Assembly: GCA_032059445.1 (NCBI GenBank) | Contig: DAMCAP010000010.1 | Location: forward strand, 1-64,000 | DNA from: DAMCAP01 sp032059445 | Lineage (GTDB): Bacteria > Bacillota > Clostridia > Oscillospirales > Ruminococcaceae | DNA length: 64,000 bases | Direction of reading: 5' to 3' | Shown: positions 9,617 through 18,559 of the stretch, one piece after another | Layout: each line of letters starts with the position of its first letter | Position numbering within the stretch: position 1 is the first letter of the stretch | The notes under the pieces: generated by a model | What the model saw: the letters and a program-made list of their open reading frames with translations, nothing else | The model's database searches: none | What the model was told of the DNA's origin: nothing | Made by a program: the position numbers and the translations under genes

Positions 9617-11145
9617 TAGTTTGCCCCCCCTGCCATCAGCAGACCAATCTTATCACGATCTGCATCCTTAGCATCCATGATCTCTACCATATGTCCGTCA
9701 TAGATGACGCCGATACGATCCGACACATCCATGACCTCGTCTAGCTCCAAGCTGATCAGCAGTACTGCCTTGCCTTGATCACGATGCCTTACCAGCGCCT
9801 GATGTACATACTCAATAGCACCTACGTCCAGACCCCTCGTAGGCTGGAAGGCAATCAGCAAATCAGGGTTATTGGTCACCTCTCTGGCGATGATAACCTT
9901 CTGCTGGTTACCGCCCGATAGCCCTCTGATTTTTTGATCTTCACAGCCTGCTGGGCGCACGTCAAAGGTTTCGACCATCTTTGCAGCAAAGCTCCCGATG
10001 GATTTTAAGCTTAGTACGCCCTTATTGCAAAACTCTTTGCTGCGGTAGTTGGAGAGGATCATATTCTCTGCCACCGTAAAATCAAGCACCAGCCCGTGTT
10101 TGTGGCGGTCGGCAGGAATGGTGCCTACCAGGGCATCCTTTACCTTGCGGGGGGAGCTGTTATGGATCTCCTGCCCGTTGATCTTGATGATACCCGACTT
10201 TACACGGGTCATCGACATAATTGCATCTACCAGCTCGGTCTGTCCGTTGCCATCGATACCAGCTATGCCAAAGATCTCGCCCTTTTTGATCGTAAAGCTC
10301 AGCTTCTTGACTTTTTCGATCCCTCTATAGTCGGTTACAGTCAAATCTTCGATCGCAAAGATCACTTCTCCCGGCTTAGCTTCGTCTTTTTTGATATGAA
10401 GCTCTACATCACGCCCTACCATCAGCGATGCCAGCTGCTCACGGGTAACATCCTCTACCGCTACAGTATCGATGTTTTTCCCGCGGCGGATGATGGTACA
10501 ATAATCGGCTGAGTGCTTGATCTCCTCCAGCTTATGGGTGATGATAATCACCGTCTTGCCCGACTCGGTCAGCTTGCGCATAATCAGTATCAGCTCGCTG
10601 ATCTCCTGAGGGGTCAGTACTGCGGTAGGCTCATCGAGGATCAAGATATCCACGCCTCTATACAGCGCCTTTAAGATCTCTACACGCTGCTGCATACCCA
10701 CTGAAATATCCTCGATTTTGGCATCGGGGTCTACCAGAAGTCCGTATTTCTGCGAGATCTCTACAATCTCTTTCCTTGCAGTCTCCAGATCAATCACACC
10801 GATGGAATTGGTTTTTTCGGTGCCGAGGATAATATTCTGTAGTACAGTGAAGTTTTCTACCAGCATGAAGTGCTGATGCACCATCCCGATTCCCTTTGAG
10901 ATGGCAACCTTAGGATTTTTGATCTTGATCTCCTCACCCTTGATCTTGATCACACCGCTGTCTGCCTGATATAAGCCATAAAGTATATTCATCAGGGTAG
11001 ATTTACCGGCGCCATTTTCCCCCAAAAGTGCGTGGATGCTACCCTGCTTGATGCGCAGGTCGACATTGCCCAGTGCACAAAAACTGCCGAAATACTTGCT
11101 GATACCCTGCATCTCGATTGCATAGATTTGATCAGCTTGCCCCAC
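9616..11145 (-). CDS. nupO: Nucleoside ABC transporter ATP-binding protein (NupO type)
   Basis: A 509-residue double ATPase that powers the importer. The first nucleotide-binding domain has Walker A GENGAGKST and the unusual signature ISVGMQQRVEI. The second has a Walker A-like GIDGNGQTE, lacking the catalytic Lys, and signature LSGGNQQKV; this asymmetry is normal for sugar/nucleoside double ATPases. The start is GTG 11145 with AAGGAGGGACG upstream. A 634-base gap with several hairpins separates it from the BMP lipoprotein gene. Confidence 0.92.
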   Translation of the reverse strand: MGQADQIYAIEMQGISKYFGSFCALGNVDLRIKQGSIHALLGENGAGKSTLMNILYGLYQADSGVIKIKGEEIKIKNPKVAISKGIGMVHQHFMLVENFTVLQNIILGTEKTNSIGVIDLETARKEIVEISQKYGLLVDPDAKIEDISVGMQQRVEILKALYRGVDILILDEPTAVLTPQEISELILIMRKLTESGKTVIIITHKLEEIKHSADYCTIIRRGKNIDTVAVEDVTREQLASLMVGRDVELHIKKDEAKPGEVIFAIEDLTVTDYRGIEKVKKLSFTIKKGEIFGIAGIDGNGQTELVDAIMSMTRVKSGIIKINGQEIHNSSPRKVKDALVGTIPADRHKHGLVLDFTVAENMILSNYRSKEFCNKGVLSLKSIGSFAAKMVETFDVRPAGCEDQKIRGLSGGNQQKVIIAREVTNNPDLLIAFQPTRGLDVGAIEYVHQALVRHRDQGKAVLLISLELDEVMDVSDRIGVIYDGHMVEIMDAKDADRDKIGLLMAGGAN

Positions 11146-11726
11146 TTCGCGTCCCTCCTTATCGATCTTCCGCCAGAGGAGCCCCCTCAGCGGTATTTTA
11201 CAGCCCTCTCTAGGGGCTGTTAATTGCTTTTTAATGATTTATGACCTAGCTCGTGTTACCTTGGGTAAGTGCTCACCCTTACCATAAAAGGCAAGGTACA
11301 AAGCTTTGTACCCAACATTGAAAGAATATCCATGCTAGAAAATAGGCACTTGTGTTCCCCACACTCATGATAGGCTCTTATCCAACCTAATCTCTTATGA
11401 TAATCGCTTCAAAGCTTGTCCATATCAACACCAAGGTACCCAGAGGCTATCGTAACTTTGCCCAATTTCGCTTGAGCATTGAGATTAAATAATTGGCGCA
11501 TTTAAACGCTTGGGGTTATTATACTATATTTTCGGTCACGATTCCAGTGCAAAGGCTAAATTTTTATGTGTAATCATTACACATTTGCCCATAAATCCCC
11601 CGCACTTCTATCTTTTTCATAAGAGCTGAGCAGATCTATTAACTGCCTCTCTAATATTTTTAGAAGCATTCTTCTTTGAGCTGCCTACTCTTTTCCTTTT
11701 AGCAAATGCTGCCCATTTTTCGGCAC
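11146..11726 (-). other. Long structured leader of the nupOPQ-pdp operon
   Basis: This gene-free stretch lies between the BMP lipoprotein terminator and nupO. On the minus strand a TATAAT around 11520 could be a -10 element, though its -35 is poor. Downstream are a perfect 18-bp palindrome (GGTACAAAGCTTTGTACC, 11295-11312), a GGTAAG/CTTACC stem (11264-11283) and a 7-bp stem ACAGCCC/GGGCTGT (11200-11220) just ahead of the ribosome site. I do not recognise a known riboswitch class. Confidence 0.45.
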
Positions 11727-11758
11727 AAAAATACCCGGCACCTGAGTGCCGGGTATTT
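11727..11758 (-). terminator. Intrinsic terminator of the BMP lipoprotein gene
   Basis: AAATACCCGGCA / TGCCGGGTATTT, a 12-bp stem with 6-base loop, followed on the minus strand by ATTTTTG. It sits about 20 bases after the lipoprotein stop and would give excess binding protein over transporter. Confidence 0.85.
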
Positions 11759-11779
11759 GCACTTATTAGTCTTTAAATT

Positions 11780-12850
11780 TTACTTTAAAGTCTCGATATA
11801 AGCCTTGAAAGTTGCCTCGTTGTAAGAAGGTACGATCTTCTCCTCAACGATCTGCTGCTCGATGCCCTTAGTTGCCTCGAGGATCTCAGCAGGTACTAGC
11901 TTATCAGAAGTAGGAGCGATGCCTGCGCATCCTTCCTTGATACCGTAAGCTACAGTCTTACCGCCCAAATCGTTGCCCTTCATGGTCTCTTCAGAAACGA
12001 TATACATAGCCTTGCCTACCAGCTTCATAGCGGAGGTGATTACGTTGTCAGGAGCCAGGTAGTTCTGGTCGCGGTCAACGCCGATAGCAAACTTGTTTGC
12101 TTCCTTAGCAGCCTCGATAACGCCATTGCCTACGCCGCCAGCAGCGTGGAATACGATGTCAGCGCCGTCGGTGTACATCTTCTGAGCGATGGACTTACCC
12201 ATACCCTCGTCGCCAAAGCTGTTGGCATACTGGACCATTACATCGATCTTCTTGCCCAGCTCCTTAGCGCCGTAAGCGACACCAGCTCTGTAACCATACT
12301 CAAACTGATCGATTACTTCGCCCTTGATACCGCCTACGAAGCCAACCTTATCGGTCTTGGTCATGCGAGCAGCGATGTAACCTACCAGGAAGGAAGGCTC
12401 CTGTGCTCTAAACACAACGCCAGTCAGGTTAGCAGGGGTCTCGGTGTAAGCGTTGTCTACGATTGCATACTTGGTGTTGGGGTTGGTCTTAGCAGCGTTG
12501 AGTACAGCGTCACCCATCATGAAGCCTACGCCCCAGATCAGGTTGTTCTCTGCGTCTGCCATTTTATCCAGGTTTCCTGCATAATCAGCCTCTTGCTTAG
12601 ACTCTACATAGCTTACCTCGATGCCATGATCGGTCTGAGCCTGCTGTAGGCCCTCCCAAGCAGACTGGTTAAAGGACTGGTCATTTACACCGCCTGTGTC
12701 TGTAACCATTCCCACCTTAAAAGCAGCCTTAGGAGCGGAAGATGCCTCCGGAGCCTGAGAAGCCGGTGTGCTGGAAGATCCCTTGCTTGCGCAGCCAACC
12801 ATAGACAGCAGCAGGCATGCAGATAAAGACAGTGCTAAAAGCTTTTTCAT
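11780..12850 (-). CDS. nupN: BMP-family nucleoside-binding lipoprotein
   Basis: Extracytoplasmic solute-binding protein that delivers nucleosides to the NupOPQ-type transporter. The 356-residue product has a lipoprotein signal with lipobox LSMVGC near residue 20 and the basic membrane protein (BMP/Med) fold, seen in VGMVTDTGGVNDQSFNQSAW near residue 47 and IVFHAAGGVGNGVIEAAK later. It has its own promoter and terminator, so it is probably made in larger amounts than the transporter genes. The symbol is by analogy with B. subtilis. Confidence 0.92.
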   Translation of the reverse strand: MKKLLALSLSACLLLSMVGCASKGSSSTPASQAPEASSAPKAAFKVGMVTDTGGVNDQSFNQSAWEGLQQAQTDHGIEVSYVESKQEADYAGNLDKMADAENNLIWGVGFMMGDAVLNAAKTNPNTKYAIVDNAYTETPANLTGVVFRAQEPSFLVGYIAARMTKTDKVGFVGGIKGEVIDQFEYGYRAGVAYGAKELGKKIDVMVQYANSFGDEGMGKSIAQKMYTDGADIVFHAAGGVGNGVIEAAKEANKFAIGVDRDQNYLAPDNVITSAMKLVGKAMYIVSEETMKGNDLGGKTVAYGIKEGCAGIAPTSDKLVPAEILEATKGIEQQIVEEKIVPSYNEATFKAYIETLK

Positions 12851-12892
12851 TTTACGATTCCTCCAAAATTTAAATAATTTAAGGACAAGACT

Positions 12893-12921
12893 ATTGTAAT
12901 ATATTTGGCGTAATATTTCAA
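12893..12921 (-). promoter_or_regulatory. SigA promoter for the BMP lipoprotein gene
   Basis: Minus strand TTGAAA (12921-12916), 17-base spacer, TACAAT (12898-12893), five of six matches in each element, about 45 bases upstream of the start codon. Confidence 0.75.
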
Positions 12922-13024
12922 GATTCTTTCAAAAATTTTTCTCTTCTTTTATGGATTTTTAACATATTAAATGGTACATTTTAGAATATAGTGCTAATAT
13001 TTACCTTGTTTTGCTACTCTTTGT

Positions 13025-13444
13025 CTATTTCATCAGGCTCTTGTCCATAAATGATAATGGTAATAGATCCTCTAATGTGTATACCTTGTAGTCGTCCTTG
13101 GAGCGTGCCAGTATAATCTTAAAATCTTTGTCGCAAAATTCCACCATCACCTGCCGACATACACCACAGGGGGCTACATATTCTGGCAGAGGAGCTTCTA
13201 GCTCTTTGTTGCCTGCGGCAACTGCAATAGCCGCAAATTGCCCTTCTCCCTCGCTGATCGCCTTAAAAAAAGCCGTGCGCTCTGCACAAACAGTAGGCGT
13301 ATGAGAGACCGATTCGATGTTGCAGCCCCGATAGATTTTACCCTCCTCGGTGATCAACGCCGCCCCCACCGCAAAGCCCGAATAAGGGCAGTAAGATCTC
13401 TTCCTTGCCTCGATAGCCTCTGCGGCCAGCCTGCTATAATCCAA
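13025..13444 (-). CDS. cdd: Cytidine deaminase
   Basis: Converts cytidine and deoxycytidine to uridine and deoxyuridine, feeding the pyrimidine phosphorylase encoded in the same cluster. The 139-aa length fits the small tetrameric type. The zinc site is complete: the CAERTA motif with the catalytic Glu, and PCGVCRQ. YCPYSGFAVGAAL is the substrate-side motif. The start is TTG 13444 with GGAGTGG upstream. Confidence 0.95.
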   Translation of the reverse strand: MDYSRLAAEAIEARKRSYCPYSGFAVGAALITEEGKIYRGCNIESVSHTPTVCAERTAFFKAISEGEGQFAAIAVAAGNKELEAPLPEYVAPCGVCRQVMVEFCDKDFKIILARSKDDYKVYTLEDLLPLSFMDKSLMK

Positions 13445-13803
13445 CTTATACCACTCCTTTTGTCTGATACGGTGATTGACAAACTAATCTGTGACTATTA
13501 CTACTAACTCTAATATGCCCTAGTTGGTAGGAGTATGCCCCACCAATCACAGTGCATAGAGCAGTCGATGCCAGATAAATCCCCAATCCACTGGGGAATC
13601 TGCTTGCATTTACAAACTCCAGAGCATCGCCAAAAAAGCATTTGTAAGCACTCCTGATGCAATCGAGAGCTCCTCTAAGCGTTGTTACTTCAAGCTGTAT
13701 TGCAAGCCTCTGATTGATCTTCGTCTAAGATCGCACTTTTGAAATACCCGATTAATTTTTAGTCAACCTGTAATGCAACGAATTCCCCACAGTAGATTAC
13801 ATT
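13445..13803. other. Gene-free interval between deoB and cdd
   Basis: No convincing ORF is seen in 359 bases. One small hairpin (TCCCC / GGGGA around 13580-13597) is present without a T-run. No recognised promoter or RNA. Confidence 0.4.
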
Positions 13804-14973
13804 TTACTGTTTGATGCTTGGCAAAACACTCGGCGCCTCGATAAACGCATCTGGCACACCGAGCCAATCAAGTACCAAAGCCGCGATATGATCAAAGCCG
13901 CTAAGTGTACCGAGATTAACCCCTTGCTTGAGTCCCTTGCCTGCCACCAGCATCGGCACATATTCCCGTGTATGGTCAGTACCGGGGTAACCTGGGTCGC
14001 AGCCGTGGTCAGCAGTAATGATGAGTAGATCATCCTCACTCAGAGCTTCCAGCAGATTAGGCACATAGCTGTCAAACTCCATAAGTGCCTTGCCATAGCC
14101 CTCTACATCGTTTCGATGCCCATAGACCATATCAAAGTCTACCAGATTAACAAATGCAATTCCATCAAAGGATTCTTCGGTCAGATCCAGAGTTTTTTGT
14201 ATACCATCGGTATTGTTTGCAGTCTTCATACTCTTAGTTACTCCGCGGCCAGCAAAGATATCATAAATCTTACCGACAGCAATGACATCCTTGCCTGCTT
14301 CGCTAAGTGCATCCAACATAGTGCGGCCCCTTGGCGCCAGTGAAACGTCATGGCGACGAGAGGTACGACGAAATGCAGGATACTCCCCCTCAAAGGGGCG
14401 TGCAATTACCCTGCCCACTGCATACTCACCAGTCAGCAACTCTCGAGCGATATCGCAGATGCGGTAAAGCTCCTCAATGGGCACCACATCCTCATGGGCA
14501 GCTACCTGAAACACACTATCGGCAGAGGTATATACAATGACGGCACCCGTTTCAATATGCTCTCTGCCATAATCCATAATCACCTGAGTGCCGGAATAAG
14601 GCTTGTTGCAAAGCACCTTTCGCCCGATCGCAGCCTCAAAGCGCTCGATCAATTCCTGGGGGAAGCCGTCTGGGAATACCGGCAGTGGCTCCTCTGAGAT
14701 TACGCCGCCTATCTCCCAATGGCCGATGGTGGTATCTTTACCCTTAGAGCGCTCCGCCAAGCGGGCAAAGCAGGCACTGGGGTAGTCCACACCTGCCTGT
14801 ACCACACCATCAATGTTTAGCAGCCCCATCTTCTTTAGATTATCAAGCACTGCGCCACCCTTCAAAACTGAGCCCAGTGTGTTTGCTCCCTCATCACCAT
14901 AAAGCTTGGCATCGGGCATTTCACCGATCCCTACGCTGTCAAGCACAATCAAAAATACTCGTTTTTTCTCCAT
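13804..14973 (-). CDS. deoB: Phosphopentomutase
   Basis: Interconverts (deoxy)ribose-1-phosphate and 5-phosphate, linking nucleoside phosphorolysis to central metabolism. The 389-residue protein belongs to the alkaline phosphatase superfamily, with the metal site DSVGIGEMPDA near residue 11 and ITADHGCDPGYPGTDHTRE near residue 326. ATG 14973 is preceded by GGGGG at about 7 bases. It follows deoD on the same strand. Confidence 0.96.
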   Translation of the reverse strand: MEKKRVFLIVLDSVGIGEMPDAKLYGDEGANTLGSVLKGGAVLDNLKKMGLLNIDGVVQAGVDYPSACFARLAERSKGKDTTIGHWEIGGVISEEPLPVFPDGFPQELIERFEAAIGRKVLCNKPYSGTQVIMDYGREHIETGAVIVYTSADSVFQVAAHEDVVPIEELYRICDIARELLTGEYAVGRVIARPFEGEYPAFRRTSRRHDVSLAPRGRTMLDALSEAGKDVIAVGKIYDIFAGRGVTKSMKTANNTDGIQKTLDLTEESFDGIAFVNLVDFDMVYGHRNDVEGYGKALMEFDSYVPNLLEALSEDDLLIITADHGCDPGYPGTDHTREYVPMLVAGKGLKQGVNLGTLSGFDHIAALVLDWLGVPDAFIEAPSVLPSIKQ

Positions 14974-15070
14974 AGCAAAACCCCCTAATGCCTTTATACA
15001 GCAGCCTTTATAAGATCTTTATCGCGCAGTTCAAGGCTTTACGTCTTGATATAACAACGCTCAAAGATCA

Positions 15071-15110
15071 AAGCGTAACAAACCACGCCTCTGCCTGCTT
15101 CGTTACGCTT
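15071..15110. other. Hairpin between deoD and deoB
   Basis: A 9-bp inverted repeat (AAGCGTAAC / GTTACGCTT) with a 22-base loop, possibly extended by CAAAG/CTTTG. No T-run. Confidence 0.45.
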
Positions 15111-15142
15111 CTTTGCCGCTGTAATAAGCAGCTTTGTTTTAA

Positions 15143-15865
15143 TTATTCTGCGGTCTCCAGTGCAATCTGCATCATCTGAGTAAAGCTCTTTTCCCGATCT
15201 TCTGCCGGTAATGCTCCACCATCAAAGGGTGTGTCAGAAATAGTTAAGAGACACAGAGCGTGCTTATTTGCTCTTGCAGCGTTCATATAGAGCGCTGCGG
15301 CTTCCATCTCTACACAAAGCACATTGTGCATCTTGCGCCAGTCACCCAGAGAGCTTGAATCATCATAGAAGGTATCGCTAGAGAGGATATTACCAACCTT
15401 AAGCTCAATCCCTAGTGCCTTTGCTGCCTGATCGGCTCTTGAGAGCAGATGATAGCTGGCAATGGGTGCGTAGGTACCGGGCAATCTGTACTGATCGGCA
15501 TAGCTGGAGTTGGTGCAAGCACCCATACCTGCTACGATGTCTCTGATCTTTATACCCTCAGCGATACCACCTGCTGAGCCGATGCGGATGATGTTTTCCA
15601 CCCCATAGAAATTATAAAGCTCATACGAATAAATACCGATGGAGGGTATACCCATACCACTGCCCTGTACCGAAATCCGCTTGCCCTTATAGGTACCGGT
15701 ATAACCCAGCATATTGCGCACTGTATTGTAGCATACCACATCCTCCAAGAAGTTTTCTGCTACAAATTTCGCTCTTAAGGGGTCTCCGGGCATTAATACG
15801 GTCTTGGCGATATCGCCTGGCTTTGCACTATTGTGGGGAGTCGGGGTCTGTAGATGATTGCTCAT
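15143..15865 (-). CDS. deoD: Purine-nucleoside phosphorylase, DeoD type
   Basis: Splits purine nucleosides with phosphate. The 240-aa product starts MSNHLQTPTPHNSAKPGDIA at ATG 15865 with AAGGAGC upstream; the 22 residues of the longer frame are not family-like. Signatures of the hexameric PNP family are VLMPGDPLRAKF, RIGSAGGI and the catalytic segment LTISDTPFDGG with its Asp. It is the first nucleoside gene of the leftward run, 116 bases after the DUF4015 gene. Confidence 0.96.
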   Translation of the reverse strand: MSNHLQTPTPHNSAKPGDIAKTVLMPGDPLRAKFVAENFLEDVVCYNTVRNMLGYTGTYKGKRISVQGSGMGIPSIGIYSYELYNFYGVENIIRIGSAGGIAEGIKIRDIVAGMGACTNSSYADQYRLPGTYAPIASYHLLSRADQAAKALGIELKVGNILSSDTFYDDSSSLGDWRKMHNVLCVEMEAAALYMNAARANKHALCLLTISDTPFDGGALPAEDREKSFTQMMQIALETAE

Positions 15866-15981
15866 AAGCTGCTCCTTCTGCCATAAGGCACTGTCATTGT
15901 ATCGTTGTAATCGATGCACATAGCCTCCCATTACATCGGAAGGCTAGCTCGCATCAGAAATTTGCTATCGTTTATTATAGG

Positions 15982-17238
15982 CTATTTTAAACCATATTTA
16001 CCACTAGGACTATAGATAATATAGCCTGCGGCACCGCTGTTATCAAGGGCTTTGACTTGCTGATCGATGGCAGCCAGTGGCAAAATTGTGCCATCCTTAG
16101 TGGTACCTGCAATCAAGGCGGTCATCTGTGCCCCGCTCCCCATCTTGGAGAGGGCAAATCGGCTGATTGCGCTTACTGTCTTATCAAACTCGGTCTGTGG
16201 GCTGGTCAGCATCGTATCGCCCACCGCAGTATTGGGGGTAAAGTTGGTAGAGATCATCTCAACCACGCTGCTGGTAAGAGGAATTTCCAAAGGATTCCCT
16301 CCATAGATCATAGCGTTTTCCGTGAGGATCGCTGTTCCCTTAAGATACACTGCTGCCTTGCCGCCTGCCGCAGCTACCGTTTCTTCGATTTCTTTCGCAA
16401 AGCTCTTTAGCGCAGTTAGTCTAGCAGGGCTATCTGCGGGAGCGCCATAGTCGGCCTTTTCGAGACCTACCCCCGTAGGGAACTGCACCGACTCAATTAC
16501 CACCTGCTTAAATCCATAGCTTGCAAGCTCTGCGGCGATATCCTTGATATAGCCTCGAGCAAGATCCGAAAAAGGATTAAGCCATGGGCGACCGCCCAGA
16601 TCAGGGGAATTATCCAGCCAGCTGAAATCACTTCCCATATAGCTGACCGCCGCCTTTCGGTTGGCACGCGCAGCCAGAGGGTCTTTAAAAGCATTGATTT
16701 TGACAATCGGGGTCATGCCCTCAGCAGTGATTTTATTGACCACCGTCTTGGCATCAAAGGCATTGGCGGCAACAGCGCCGCTTTCCATCGCCATCGCTAC
16801 CTGCGAGCGATAAAGCACAGCACCCTCGCTATCTTTTCCGTCTACCATCACAGCGTTTACGCCAGTACCACGCAGCCCTTTTAGGAACTCCTCCAGCTTC
16901 TGTGGATCACTGACAATGCTGTTGGGAGCATATACACCTTTTAGTGTTGTCGCAACCGGCGTCGGCTCCGCGGGGGGAGTGGACTGCTGTGGATCAGGAG
17001 ACTCAGGCTGGCTGGCAACAGGCTGATCTGTTCCGGGAGTGGGCTGCTGATCAACGATGCCGCTCTTAGGGCCATGACCTATAGCCATAACAAAATCATA
17101 TACTGAAGGATAGATGCTCCAACCTACAAACGCCAGCGCAAACACCACCACTGCTGCTCCCCCGATCATCAGCGGCGAACGGCTTGCTTTTTTGGAGTAG
17201 ATACTCTTGTAGCGCTTAATCTTCTGATTTTTAAACAC
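15982..17238 (-). CDS. Membrane-anchored DUF4015 putative glycoside hydrolase
   Basis: A 418-aa extracytoplasmic protein: a basic N-terminus, one membrane span around residues 24-46, a Pro/Thr/Gln-rich linker to about residue 92, then a DUF4015 TIM-barrel-like domain. The latter shows GVNAVMVDGKDSEGAVLYRS and, further on, the strand QVVIESVQFPTG. The family is related to GH13-like barrels but its activity is unknown. The start is GTG 17238 after GGGGGAG. Only 37 bases separate it from the Rnf A-like gene, so it may belong to that operon. Confidence 0.8.
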   Translation of the reverse strand: MFKNQKIKRYKSIYSKKASRSPLMIGGAAVVVFALAFVGWSIYPSVYDFVMAIGHGPKSGIVDQQPTPGTDQPVASQPESPDPQQSTPPAEPTPVATTLKGVYAPNSIVSDPQKLEEFLKGLRGTGVNAVMVDGKDSEGAVLYRSQVAMAMESGAVAANAFDAKTVVNKITAEGMTPIVKINAFKDPLAARANRKAAVSYMGSDFSWLDNSPDLGGRPWLNPFSDLARGYIKDIAAELASYGFKQVVIESVQFPTGVGLEKADYGAPADSPARLTALKSFAKEIEETVAAAGGKAAVYLKGTAILTENAMIYGGNPLEIPLTSSVVEMISTNFTPNTAVGDTMLTSPQTEFDKTVSAISRFALSKMGSGAQMTALIAGTTKDGTILPLAAIDQQVKALDNSGAAGYIIYSPSGKYGLK

Positions 17239-17275
17239 AAAACTCCCCCTTTATTGATTTATTCGAGCCCAAGCC

Positions 17276-17860
17276 TTAAGCAGGAATCTGATACCCTACC
17301 AGGCCATAGATCGCCATGCTAATGATGCCGATATAAATCAAGGTAATGGGCATTCCCTCAAAAGCTCTGGGCACATTGGATATCGTCATGCGTTGGCGCC
17401 CACCGTGTACCAGCAGCATAGCGGCTGTCATACCGCTGATGGCACCAAAGCAATAACCCACTGTAAGCAGCAGGCTCATCTTCATCGACAGCGCTAGAAA
17501 CACTGCCGCTACCGTGCTGACGCTAAAAGCAGCCGATACAAGCAGCTCCTCGCTTGGTGGCGTCTTTAAAAAGGACGTATACCGAAGCAACAGCAATGCT
17601 AACCCGTAAACGATTACTATGCAAAGCATCACCGCCGAATTTCGGATCAGCAAGCTCGGCGACAATGGGCGCAAGAAGTATAAAGCGCCCCAGCTCATCA
17701 TACCGCTTAGTGTGGTGATGATCGCTGCTATGCTGCCAAAGGCAATGATCCGGTCATAGCTGTTGATTTTTTGCATCAGAGTGCTTGTTTCAAGGGCTCT
17801 TGCAAAAACCATATTTTCTACAATGATTGCTAGTATGATCATATACATAAATCTAATCAT
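17276..17860 (-). CDS. RnfA/NqrE-like membrane protein lacking cluster cysteines
   Basis: A 194-aa, six-span protein of the RnfA/RnfE (NqrD/NqrE) family, judged by position after the D- and E-like genes and by the residual N-terminal pattern VENMVFARALETS. In known RnfA this segment reads NNFVLSRFLGIC and its Cys helps hold the membrane [2Fe-2S] cluster. Here the aligned residue is Ser26, and the second Cys expected near residue 118 is also absent. The two cysteines present (about 80 and 137) are elsewhere. ATG 17860 follows AGAGGTG. Redox function is doubtful. Confidence 0.7.
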   Translation of the reverse strand: MIRFMYMIILAIIVENMVFARALETSTLMQKINSYDRIIAFGSIAAIITTLSGMMSWGALYFLRPLSPSLLIRNSAVMLCIVIVYGLALLLLRYTSFLKTPPSEELLVSAAFSVSTVAAVFLALSMKMSLLLTVGYCFGAISGMTAAMLLVHGGRQRMTISNVPRAFEGMPITLIYIGIISMAIYGLVGYQIPA

Positions 17861-17874
17861 TTGCTTGCACCTCT

Positions 17875-17884
17875 NNNNNNNNNN
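17875..17884. other. Assembly gap (10 N) between E-like and A-like genes
   Basis: The gap removes the last codons and stop of the E-like gene. The true length is unknown; in rpoB a 10-N gap stands for about 18 bases. Confidence 0.85.
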
Positions 17885-18559
17885 TCTTGCCTTTAGCTTT
17901 GGTTTTAGGCGGGTGGAATATCGAGGTCGAAGCACCATCAGATACTTAATGGTGCGATCGGCCATCCTAAAGCAGGCGCAAAGCAGCCCCACCACAATAA
18001 AGCCAAAAAAGACCGTCTGCGCACTCGATACGCTGATCCCCGACAAAAACTTAGCGGGCAGGGGCTGATCCCAGATCGTACGCTCAGCCATCAGCTCTCT
18101 GACCACCGATAAGCTGCACATGACCAGTACAAAGCCTGTGGAGTAGGAGAGTATCCGCACTGCCGACGATGCAATGCTTCCCTCCTTCTGGGATAGGATT
18201 GCATCAAAGAGGATGCCGTTGATAGCAACCAGCTGTATATATACCCCCAGCTCAGAGATCTGGGTGCTAAAGTAGCTAAGCCTAGGCACCGCTACCGATA
18301 TCACCGCCATTGAAGCAAGAGCAATCACAGGCACACGGATGATTTTTGGGATCCGCTTACCCATAGCCAGGTGCAGCAGTCCTCCGCTTAGATTAGAGAG
18401 CAGCATCAAGATGCTGATGAGCACCCCTTTTTTAAGCTCGGTTGAGGCGGCAATTACCAGTGGAAGCCCCAAGCCTAAGGTAAACACCACATTATTTTTA
18501 ATAATACCCTCAGTAAAGGAAAGTCGTTTGTTGTATCTTCTCGCTGTTTGTAGATCCAT
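17885..18559 (-). CDS. RnfE/NqrD-like membrane protein lacking cluster cysteines (3' end in gap)
   Basis: 225 codons of a multi-span protein are present and the C-terminus is lost in the N gap. The N-terminal block NNVVFTLGLGLPLVIAAS aligns with the RnfE pattern NPVFVQLLGLCPTLAV; the cluster Cys is Gly31. The second ligand, in VVNCAILGRA of RnfE, corresponds to AINGILFDA here, with Gly115. Both metal-binding cysteines are thus replaced. ATG 18559 shares its A with the stop of the D-like gene (TAATG) and has AGGAGG upstream, so it is translationally coupled. Confidence 0.78.
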
